A DNA stretch of 9,421 nt from an uncultured Bacteroidales bacterium (GTDB taxonomy: Bacteria > Bacteroidota > Bacteroidia > Bacteroidales > UBA932): NCBI GenBank assembly GCA_946408295.1, contig CAMJRT010000034.1, positions 1 to 9,421 of the forward strand. Direction: 5' to 3'. The position numbers and the translations under genes are program-made. The notes beneath the pieces were generated by a model. It had not been told where the DNA came from, did not search any database, and saw nothing but the letters and a program-made list of their open reading frames with translations. Shown in pieces: positions 1 through 6,351 of this stretch. Within the stretch, counting starts at the first letter, position 1, and every line of letters starts with the position of its first letter.

Positions 1-2621
1 AAGAGGAAGGCGGCGTGGTGGTCAACCCCGACGGGACGCTTACCCTGACCTTCACCTCCGAAGCGACCTCCAGGACCAGCCTGGCCTCCGATGGCAAGAC
101 CGTCGACTGGGTGGCGGGAGACGCCATCCGCTTCTGGGGCGGCGAAACCAACTACGACGCCACCGCCCAGTCCAGCGCGCACAACACGGCCTTTTCGGAC
201 ATTACAGTTCCCGAAGAACTGAGTGCCTTATATGTGACCTATCCGGCCGACATCGCTTCCGAATGTGAAGACGGAACGCTCTACATCAAGTTCCCCTCCA
301 CCCGCACGGCCGGAGAGTTCGCCGGCACGGACTACTCGGCGGCCCAGGCAGTCAAGACCGACGGTGTATGGAACACCTCCCTCCACTTCAAGAACATCGC
401 CTCCCTGCTGCAAATCAGCATCACCGACAACGAAATCACCCAGCTCTCGGTCGAGGGCCTGGACGGAGAAGCGATGGCCGGCACGCTGCCCGTGTCTTTC
501 GACGCCTCCGGCAACCTGGCATTCGGCGATGTCATCTCCGCCTCCACGAAGGTCAACCTCTCCGTCGACGGCGCCGGGGAATACTTCATCCCCGTCATCC
601 CGGGGACGGTCAGCAACGGATTCCGCGTGACGATGCTCAAGGGCAGCGACCCCCTGACTCCTTTCACCTTTGTCGGCGCCTATACCCTGGCGGCCGGCCA
701 GATTACCAGGCTCACGAATATCGACCAGCACAACGGACAATTCTACGTCACTCCGTCCGGCTCCGGACTCAAGGGCGGCACCGGCTGGAACAACGCGATG
801 TCCGCCGCCCAGTTCAAGGCATTTGTCGAAAACGGAGACAATCACTTCCTGGTCAAGGGAGCCACCTTCCATTTTTCCGCCGAAGAGTTCAGCTTTGGAG
901 ACGATTATGTGAAGCCGGCCTATCCCGGCCATTCGGATGTCAACTTCACCCTTGAAGGGACCATCACATCCACCGACACGACTACTTTCCTGGGACGTAC
1001 CAGCGACGAGGCCAACAAAGCCGGCGTCATCTGGCCGCAAGAAAACAGTTACCTGACCATCAAGAATGTCAAGTTTACCGCAACCGATGGCGTCTCCAAC
1101 TCCGCCGCCATCCGCATCAACAACGGAGCCAAGGAACTCACCTTGGACCATTGCTATTTCCGGGGCAACAGAACGGCCGGTACCGGTGCCTGCATCGGTT
1201 TGTACAATTCCTGTGCGCTGACGCTGAAGGACTGCTCCTTCTCTGGCAATACCGGCAAGGGCAACGCCATCTATGTCAACAACGCATCTGCCACCCTCGA
1301 CATGCAGGATTGCAACATCAAATCCTGCTTGGGCACGGCCGTATATATTGACGATGCAGCCAGTGCGACCCTGACGAGAGTCGACATCAAAGGTGTCAGC
1401 ACGGAAAACAACGAAGGCGCCGCCATCTGCTCCGCCTCCACAGGAACGCTGCTCGTGACGGGCGGAACCATTCAAGATTGCTATAGCGTCAACTTGAACG
1501 GCGGGGCGGTCGCCCTTGTCGCTGCCGGCAACTTCACCTTCAATGGCACCACTTTCCGGGGGAATCATACCAACCTAGGCGGCGGAGCGGTCTATACAGC
1601 CAGCGGTGGCGCAAGTTATAATTTCACCGATTGCTTGTTCGAGGGCAATTATGCCACAGGAGCAGGCGGAGCCAGCGACAATCATCACGCCGGTGCGGTG
1701 ATTTACGCGACCCAAGGCGGAACCGTGGTCAATTTCACCAACACGACGATGAAAGGCAACTACAACATCGTTTCCGAATCATTGATTTATGGAGGCATCA
1801 TCCGTTTCAATTCCTCCGCGGCGAAGGGCCGTTTCAACGGATGTGTCTTTGACGGAAACTACACCAACAGGACGCAGAGTAAGAATGAGGCCTGCGCAGC
1901 TATCATCAACAACCGCCTCGGCACTTCTTTCTACTTCAATGCGTGCGAGTTCAAGGAAAACACCTCCGGAACCGGCAACGGCGGCACCACCTACGGAGGA
2001 ACGCACGGTATGGTCATTTGGTCAAGCGGCACCGGCCTCCTCGGAATGAACAACTGTTCCGTCCACGACAATTATGGTGGCCGAAATACTGACGAAATAT
2101 CCTGGATTTGCCTTGATAAAACAGGTAGCCGTTTCATCCTTTCCAACAGCACCGTTGTCGGAGATCTCACGCGCTACAGCGGTCAGGTCAAGAACAATTG
2201 GGGAGTTATCCGAATCAAACAGACCAGCGGTGATTATCAATTCCTGAACAACATCATCTGCTCCAAGCAAACGGATGGCAACTGCATTTGGTTCTCCGGC
2301 GCCACGCCTGTCACTTCTTATTACAACAAGACCTCCAAAGAAGGAGACGGAAGGGTTGACTGGGGCACTGACACCGGTTCGGGTCATGACTATACCGCCA
2401 ACTCCACTTCCTTCGGAGGCTGGGACGGCATCTATGCCTGGAACGGAACGATGAGCGGCACCAACAGCAGTATGAAAGCTGCGACCGCAGATGTCAATAG
2501 TAAGATTGAAGAGGCCGACGCCGACTTCTACGCCTGGCTTGACTCCATCGGAGCCCTGGGCAAGGACATCAACGGCAACGACCGGGGCGCCACCTCCTGG
2601 CCCGGATGCTACCAAAACTAA
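1..2621 (+). CDS. Fimbrillin-like / right-handed beta-helix surface protein, 5'-truncated by window edge
   Basis: The frame is open to the left edge (first full codon at 3), so the GTG at 15 is not a convincing start. The residues before it (EEGG) match the EEGD of the complete paralogue at 2815, which suggests that a lipoprotein signal and acidic linker of about 55-60 residues lie outside the window. Counting from 15, residues 1-240 resemble the N-terminal region of Bacteroidota fimbrillin-like proteins (a VDWVAGD segment, a VTYPA segment, a FKNIASLLQISI strand, a YFIPVIPG strand). From about 241 (FYVTPSGSG, GWNNAMS) a parallel beta-helix begins, with repeated DCxFxGN and GGAV motifs. It ends in an ALGKDINGNDRG...WPGCYQN module like the C-terminal ends of other Bacteroidota helix proteins. 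The probable role is as a surface adhesin or glycan-binding protein; no enzymatic residues could be identified. Residues 522-652 are encoded by DNA identical to the paralogue. Family assignment is from memory of motifs, not a search. Confidence 0.85.
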   Translation, partial: EEGGVVVNPDGTLTLTFTSEATSRTSLASDGKTVDWVAGDAIRFWGGETNYDATAQSSAHNTAFSDITVPEELSALYVTYPADIASECEDGTLYIKFPSTRTAGEFAGTDYSAAQAVKTDGVWNTSLHFKNIASLLQISITDNEITQLSVEGLDGEAMAGTLPVSFDASGNLAFGDVISASTKVNLSVDGAGEYFIPVIPGTVSNGFRVTMLKGSDPLTPFTFVGAYTLAAGQITRLTNIDQHNGQFYVTPSGSGLKGGTGWNNAMSAAQFKAFVENGDNHFLVKGATFHFSAEEFSFGDDYVKPAYPGHSDVNFTLEGTITSTDTTTFLGRTSDEANKAGVIWPQENSYLTIKNVKFTATDGVSNSAAIRINNGAKELTLDHCYFRGNRTAGTGACIGLYNSCALTLKDCSFSGNTGKGNAIYVNNASATLDMQDCNIKSCLGTAVYIDDAASATLTRVDIKGVSTENNEGAAICSASTGTLLVTGGTIQDCYSVNLNGGAVALVAAGNFTFNGTTFRGNHTNLGGGAVYTASGGASYNFTDCLFEGNYATGAGGASDNHHAGAVIYATQGGTVVNFTNTTMKGNYNIVSESLIYGGIIRFNSSAAKGRFNGCVFDGNYTNRTQSKNEACAAIINNRLGTSFYFNACEFKENTSGTGNGGTTYGGTHGMVIWSSGTGLLGMNNCSVHDNYGGRNTDEISWICLDKTGSRFILSNSTVVGDLTRYSGQVKNNWGVIRIKQTSGDYQFLNNIICSKQTDGNCIWFSGATPVTSYYNKTSKEGDGRVDWGTDTGSGHDYTANSTSFGGWDGIYAWNGTMSGTNSSMKAATADVNSKIEEADADFYAWLDSIGALGKDINGNDRGATSWPGCYQN
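1577..1969 (+). repeat. 393-bp exact repeat, copy 1 (partner 4935-5327)
   Basis: This block matches 4935-5327 base for base at a constant offset of 3358. The first mismatch on the right (A at 1970 versus G at 5328) is synonymous. On the left, identity stops inside a codon (CTA versus CAA). The flanking sequence on both sides shows many synonymous and amino-acid differences. The block encodes about five beta-helix coils. A perfect tract with abrupt ends inside diverged paralogues fits gene conversion or recombination, not an insertion element, since it carries no terminal inverted repeats or separate ORF. Confidence 0.95.
2535..2576 (+). repeat. 42-bp exact repeat in the 3' module (partner 5944-5985)
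   Basis: A 42-bp identical core sits inside a longer similar 3' end. The last 135 nt of the two large genes differ at about 10 positions by my count. It encodes the WLDSIGALGKDING segment just before the terminal WPGCYQN. Identity here is weaker than in the 393-bp block and may reflect either functional constraint or an older conversion event. Confidence 0.85.
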
Positions 2622-2657
2622 GCCCGCCTCGCTTGCCATTACTTAAACCCATTCGCG

Positions 2658-2801
2658 ATGAATAGCAATAAGAAGAAAACATACAGTATTCCCTCCATCC
2701 GGGTCTGTGCATCAGACCTGGATTGGGAGGTTCTTGTCGGTTCCGATTTCGAAAGTACGAAGGAGGACTACACGGAAGACGATATCTTTGGTGATGATTA
2801 A
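2658..2801 (+). CDS. 47-residue acidic peptide between the two beta-helix genes
   Basis: This short gene runs from ATG at 2658 to TAA at 2799. The product starts MNSNKKKTYSIPSIRV, continues with an acidic middle (CASDLDWEVLVGSDF) and ends TEDDIFGDD. It has no signal peptide or membrane segment. Its layout (a lysine-rich start, a Y-x-x-P-x-I motif, then an LVGSDF stretch and an acidic tail) resembles very short Bacteroidota peptides that I recall lying just upstream of fimbrillin-like or similar lipoprotein genes; their function is unknown to me. It starts 36 nt after the first large gene and ends 13 nt before the second, so co-transcription and translational coupling are likely. The frame is fully sense, and its amino-acid composition looks like a real protein. 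The alternative is a chance ORF in a leader region. Confidence 0.65.
   Translation: MNSNKKKTYSIPSIRVCASDLDWEVLVGSDFESTKEDYTEDDIFGDD
2783..2790 (+). promoter_or_regulatory. Possible Bacteroides -7 element (TATCTTTG)
   Basis: The octamer fits TAnnTTTG and lies 24 nt before the ATG at 2815, inside the last codons of the small peptide gene. No TTTG -33 element is found about 20 nt upstream. It could drive the second lipoprotein gene separately, but with only half a promoter this is weak. Confidence 0.25.
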
Positions 2802-2814
2802 TTTTGACTGCGCT

Positions 2815-5800
2815 ATGAAAACGAAACGACTGCATAGAATGCTTCTATTGTTTCTCGCGATATCCGCGCTGACCGTCCTCTCCTGTTCGAAAGAAAAACT
2901 CGTTCAGGAGGATGACATTTCGACCCAACCCAAACAGGAACAAACGGACGAGCCCGAAGGGGACGAGCCGGTAGAGCCTTGGGACGAATGCGGCTACCAG
3001 GAAGAGGGTGATCCTTATGGGGGCCATCTGGTCGAACTAAACTTCACCGCCGAAGCCGCGTCCAAAACCACTATCGCCGACGACGGGCACACCGTCAACT
3101 GGGTGGCGGGAGACCGGGTGCGAATAGATGCTTCTTATCAGGACGGAGATACGAAAAAAATCGTGAACTATACGACGACGGCCAAGTCTTCCGCCCATTC
3201 GACAGCCTTTGACGGGGTCAACATACGCGATGACTTGCAGCCCTATCTGTATGTCACCTACCCGGCCTCTGCGGCAAGTTACCATTCCGCCAATGTCAGC
3301 GGAACTCCTCGCGTGCGAATTTGGTTCCGCGCCGAGCCCGCTTCCGGCACTTTCGCCGCAGCGGATTTTTCCCTCGCCAAGACAAAACAAAGCGCCGGCG
3401 TCTGGAATACGACGCTCTCTTTCAAGAATGTCGCCGCCATCCTTAAAATCGGCATCACGGACCCGGATGTCACCCGCATCGTGGTATCCAGCGAGGGCGG
3501 AGAATATATCGCCGGCGAACTGGAGTACGGCATCACTGACGCAGGCAATCTTTTCGACAAAGGCAGCCTGGAAAACAATGCCAAAAGGTCCTCTTCCATT
3601 ACGCTGGATGTTGACGGAGCCGGCACTTATTACATAGCCGCCGTCCCCTGCACCCTCAGCACGGGCTTCCGCGTGACGCCCTACAAAGGTGAAGTCGCGC
3701 AAACGCCCTTCTGCTATATGGGGCAATACATCCTCCAACGCGGAAAAGTCACCAAACTCGGCTCGGTGGACACGCACGCGGGACAATACTATGTCTCCGT
3801 CTCCGGCGCCGGCAGCAAGACCGGCCAGAACTTTGCCAACGCAATGGACAAAGACCAGTTCAAGGCCATGGTCGCCGAGAAAGCCACTTCTGACGATGCC
3901 GCCGAGCAGGCTGCCCTGATTGGCGGGGCCACCTTCCACTTTGCGGCGGGCACCTACGACCTGGGCGAGATGCTGGAACTGGGCTTCCCCGGACAGACCT
4001 CTTCGGTCCCCGCCCTCGCTTTCGAAGGAACGGCGACTGCTGGGGGTGACACCACCGTATTTACCGGCAACAGCGCGCACCGCATCTTCAACATCGACTC
4101 GCCCATCAACCTGAGAATCAATCAGTGTAAATTTATCAATGGTACAGGGGGAGAATCCGGCGGAGAAGCGGGCGCCCTCCGTTTCCAACAAGTCGCTTCT
4201 ACCCTGAATTTGACCAACTGCCAATTCTGGAACAACAGCAATGAAGAAGGTGATTCGGGCGCGCTGATGCTGGGCAACGGAACCACCACCATCAAAGACT
4301 GCTCTTTCGCCTTCAATAGCGCCTCCAACCACGGGTCGGCCATCGGATTCACCGGCGCCGGCAACATCCGAGTGATTGATACCGAGTTTAAGGGAAATGA
4401 CGGAGCCTCCCTGCGTTTCCATAATGTCAACTCCTTTGCTGCCAGCGGGCTGACTTTCAAAGGAAACAGCAACAGTTGCATCCGCGTGCTGGAAACCTAC
4501 TCAATGGATCTTGAGTTTACCGACTGCACCTTCGTCAACAACAGCGACAGCGGCGGCGCGGTCCTGTACAACCGGGGAGGGAGTACTGTCACCTTCAACG
4601 GCACCACCGCAATGACCAACTGCCATTCCACGGCCTTTGGCGGCGGCGCTATTGTGATGCGCGTTGTCAGCGGGGATGTCGAATCCTCCACTTCCGGCAA
4701 CCTGACCATCACCGGCAACTGCACCATTGACGGATGCTACGGGACTGCGGACGGCGGCGCTATGTACCTCAATACGACGGGCGATGTTAACATCGGCGAC
4801 CCTGACCACAGCGACAGCACCGTCGTGATTAAGAACTGCTACACCTCCAGCGCCAACGGCGGCGGCGTAGCCCTGGTTGCTGCCGGCAACTTCGCTTTCT
4901 CACACACCACCTTCAAGGGCAACCACACGAATCAAGGCGGCGGAGCGGTCTATACAGCCAGCGGTGGCGCAAGTTATAATTTCACCGATTGCTTGTTCGA
5001 GGGCAATTATGCCACAGGAGCAGGCGGAGCCAGCGACAATCATCACGCCGGTGCGGTGATTTACGCGACCCAAGGCGGAACCGTGGTCAATTTCACCAAC
5101 ACGACGATGAAAGGCAACTACAACATCGTTTCCGAATCATTGATTTATGGAGGCATCATCCGTTTCAATTCCTCCGCGGCGAAGGGCCGTTTCAACGGAT
5201 GTGTCTTTGACGGAAACTACACCAACAGGACGCAGAGTAAGAATGAGGCCTGCGCAGCTATCATCAACAACCGCCTCGGCACTTCTTTCTACTTCAATGC
5301 GTGCGAGTTCAAGGAAAACACCTCCGGGACCGGCAACAGCGGAACCACCTTCGGCGGATTATATGGAATGGTCATTTATTCGGCCGGACCAAGCACCATC
5401 GGGATGAACAACTGTTCCATGCATGACAATTATGGAGGACGCAACCCTGTAAGTTCACCTAACGAGAACACGCTTCAGTGGATATATTTAGGAAATAACG
5501 ACTTAACTTTTGTTCTTTCTAATAGTACTATTGTTGGCGATCCCACACGTATAAATGGCACCGTCATGGCGCACTGGAGCGTTATCAAACTGGACTCCGG
5601 CGGGAATTATCATTTTATGAACAATATTATCTGTTCTAATTTTACTGATGGCAATTCCTTCTGGGTAAATGGGAATGTAGCTCCCTTGTCAGTCACCTCT
5701 TACTACAATAAGACATCACAAGAAGGAGACGGAAGATTAAACTGGGGAGACGACACCGGCTCGGGTCACGACTACACCGCCAACAGCACATCGTTCAGCG

Positions 5801-6030
5801 GATATGTCGCACCGGGTGTCAGCCCCAATTACTATAAATATATGTACTGGAACGGTACGATGAGCGGAACCAACAGCGGCATGAAGGCCGCGACGGCAGA
5901 TGTCAACAGTAAGATTGAAGAGGCCGACTCCGATTTCTACACTTGGCTTGACTCCATCGGAGCCCTGGGCAAGGACATCAACGGCCGCAGCCGGGGCGCC
6001 ACCTCCTGGCCCGGATGCTACCAGAACTAA
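2815..6030 (+). CDS. Fimbrillin-like / right-handed beta-helix lipoprotein (1071 aa)
   Basis: The start at ATG 2815 is chosen because it gives a textbook lipoprotein signal: basic MKTKRLHR, a hydrophobic core, and lipobox VLSC with Cys24. In-frame starts further upstream would add a polar tail and overlap the small peptide gene. Residues 25-72 are an acidic, proline-containing linker. Residues ~73-320 are fimbrillin-like (VNWVAGD, YVTYPA, LSFKNVAAILKIGI, YYIAAVP). From ~322 (YYVSVSGAG, then NFANAMD) a right-handed beta-helix runs to about residue 960, with one Cys per coil in motifs such as NCQF, DCSF, DCTF and DCLF. The C-terminal module ends in WPGCYQN. Residues 708-838 come from the 393-bp block shared with the upstream paralogue. 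It is probably lipid-anchored in the outer membrane and acts in adhesion or glycan binding. No catalytic site was identified, so a lyase role is possible but unsupported. Confidence 0.88.
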   Translation: MKTKRLHRMLLLFLAISALTVLSCSKEKLVQEDDISTQPKQEQTDEPEGDEPVEPWDECGYQEEGDPYGGHLVELNFTAEAASKTTIADDGHTVNWVAGDRVRIDASYQDGDTKKIVNYTTTAKSSAHSTAFDGVNIRDDLQPYLYVTYPASAASYHSANVSGTPRVRIWFRAEPASGTFAAADFSLAKTKQSAGVWNTTLSFKNVAAILKIGITDPDVTRIVVSSEGGEYIAGELEYGITDAGNLFDKGSLENNAKRSSSITLDVDGAGTYYIAAVPCTLSTGFRVTPYKGEVAQTPFCYMGQYILQRGKVTKLGSVDTHAGQYYVSVSGAGSKTGQNFANAMDKDQFKAMVAEKATSDDAAEQAALIGGATFHFAAGTYDLGEMLELGFPGQTSSVPALAFEGTATAGGDTTVFTGNSAHRIFNIDSPINLRINQCKFINGTGGESGGEAGALRFQQVASTLNLTNCQFWNNSNEEGDSGALMLGNGTTTIKDCSFAFNSASNHGSAIGFTGAGNIRVIDTEFKGNDGASLRFHNVNSFAASGLTFKGNSNSCIRVLETYSMDLEFTDCTFVNNSDSGGAVLYNRGGSTVTFNGTTAMTNCHSTAFGGGAIVMRVVSGDVESSTSGNLTITGNCTIDGCYGTADGGAMYLNTTGDVNIGDPDHSDSTVVIKNCYTSSANGGGVALVAAGNFAFSHTTFKGNHTNQGGGAVYTASGGASYNFTDCLFEGNYATGAGGASDNHHAGAVIYATQGGTVVNFTNTTMKGNYNIVSESLIYGGIIRFNSSAAKGRFNGCVFDGNYTNRTQSKNEACAAIINNRLGTSFYFNACEFKENTSGTGNSGTTFGGLYGMVIYSAGPSTIGMNNCSMHDNYGGRNPVSSPNENTLQWIYLGNNDLTFVLSNSTIVGDPTRINGTVMAHWSVIKLDSGGNYHFMNNIICSNFTDGNSFWVNGNVAPLSVTSYYNKTSQEGDGRLNWGDDTGSGHDYTANSTSFSGYVAPGVSPNYYKYMYWNGTMSGTNSGMKAATADVNSKIEEADSDFYTWLDSIGALGKDINGRSRGATSWPGCYQN
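4935..5327 (+). repeat. 393-bp exact repeat, copy 2 (partner 1577-1969)
   Basis: This is the second copy of the identical block, in the same reading frame and at the same place in the beta-helix. Upstream, the shared VALVAAGNF stretch is already diverged at synonymous sites. Downstream, the genes also diverge quickly, and copy 2 is soon followed by an AT-rich patch (about 5440-5720). Confidence 0.95.
5944..5985 (+). repeat. 42-bp exact repeat in the 3' module (partner 2535-2576)
   Basis: This is the second copy of the identical core in the C-terminal module, at offset 3409 from the first. The offset differs from the 3358 of the 393-bp block because the sequence between them has insertions or deletions (for example the longer HDNYGGRN... 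and TSFSGY... regions of this gene). Confidence 0.85.
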
Positions 6031-6053
6031 TCCCCGTCGCGAGAGTTTTCCTG

Positions 6054-6065
6054 GCAAATATTTGC
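6054..6065. promoter_or_regulatory. 12-bp perfect palindrome GCAAATATTTGC overlapping the -33 element
   Basis: The palindrome is centred at 6059.5 and contains the TTTG of the -33 element. Its centre lies 10 bp from the first TGTACA centre, so it is on roughly the same DNA face. It could be an extra half of the antitoxin operator or a binding site for another regulator; chance is also possible in AT-rich DNA. Confidence 0.35.
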
Positions 6066-6092
6066 TTGTACAGAAAATTGTACATATCTTTG
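6061..6092 (+). promoter_or_regulatory. Bacteroides-type sigma-ABfr promoter for the toxin-antitoxin operon
   Basis: TTTG at 6061-6064 and TATCTTTG at 6085-6092 are separated by 20 nt, which matches the Bacteroidota consensus TTTG-N19-21-TAnnTTTG exactly. The expected start of transcription is near 6099, leaving a leader of about a dozen A-rich bases before the ATG at 6112. There is no clear Shine-Dalgarno sequence, as is usual in the phylum. Confidence 0.8.
6067..6084. promoter_or_regulatory. Paired TGTACA operator (YefM-type)
   Basis: TGTACA occurs at 6067-6072 and again at 6079-6084, each part of a TTGTACA direct repeat, with centres 12 bp apart. Both sit entirely between the -33 and -7 elements, so a bound repressor would block the promoter. 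The E. coli yefM-yoeB operator is known to use adjacent palindromes with TGTACA cores spaced in this way. I infer that the antitoxin encoded just downstream binds here and represses its own operon. Confidence 0.75.
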
Positions 6093-6111
6093 CGGGAAAA
6101 AGTAGTATACG

Positions 6112-6351
6112 ATGGTTACGACGACGATTACAGATTTTAGGAAAAGTATCAAGGGATACATTGATTCAGTTATTGCAAGCAATGAGCCTGTCCTCATCAA
6201 CAGAGGACAACAAGGAGCGGTGCTTGTATCCTTGGACGAATACAACGCGATGGTTCGCACGGCTTCAGTCCTATCGTCCCGCTTCGGTCCTGATGTGCTG
6301 GATGCGGCCCGGAGACAGGAGTTTATCGAAGTAGATATTGACTCGCTATGA
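6112..6351 (+). CDS. Phd/YefM-family antitoxin
   Basis: This 79-residue protein has the classic antitoxin layout. The N-terminal part (MVTTTITDFRKSIKGYIDSV) matches the YefM/Phd DNA-binding fold. The central motif EPVLINRGQQGAVLVSLDEY corresponds to the family's PxxIxRxxxxxAVLxSxxEY signature. The acidic C-terminal tail (EFIEVDIDSL) is the part that in relatives wraps around and neutralises the toxin. It begins 20 nt after the -7 element and overlaps the next gene by ATGA (6348-6351), the normal antitoxin-toxin coupling. It probably represses its own promoter through the TGTACA pair. Base composition is very AT-rich (21 of 60 bases are G or C in 6121-6180), unlike the flanking genes, which fits acquisition by horizontal transfer. 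The name yefM is not assigned because only the family is certain. Confidence 0.9.
   Translation: MVTTTITDFRKSIKGYIDSVIASNEPVLINRGQQGAVLVSLDEYNAMVRTASVLSSRFGPDVLDAARRQEFIEVDIDSL

Noticed and set aside
228..1568. 446-codon open frame on the - strand
   Set aside because: It lies wholly inside the first beta-helix gene and its product has no recognisable motif; long antisense frames are expected opposite GC-biased codons.
1577..1969. 393-bp repeat as an insertion sequence or other mobile element
   Set aside because: It has no terminal inverted repeats, target duplication or transposase, and it stays in the same frame within homologous genes, so conversion explains it better.
2707..2814. Upstream extension of the second lipoprotein gene to ATG 2707
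   Set aside because: It would put a polar 36-residue tail before an otherwise perfect lipoprotein signal and would overlap most of the 47-codon gene.
3037..4422. 461-codon open frame on the - strand
   Set aside because: It is antisense to the second lipoprotein gene and shows a low-complexity shadow composition (Gly, Val, Arg, Asp) with no domain.
5900..6334. 144-codon + strand frame spanning the end of the beta-helix gene and the antitoxin gene
   Set aside because: It runs through the promoter and overlaps two well-supported genes in other frames, and its product has no motif.
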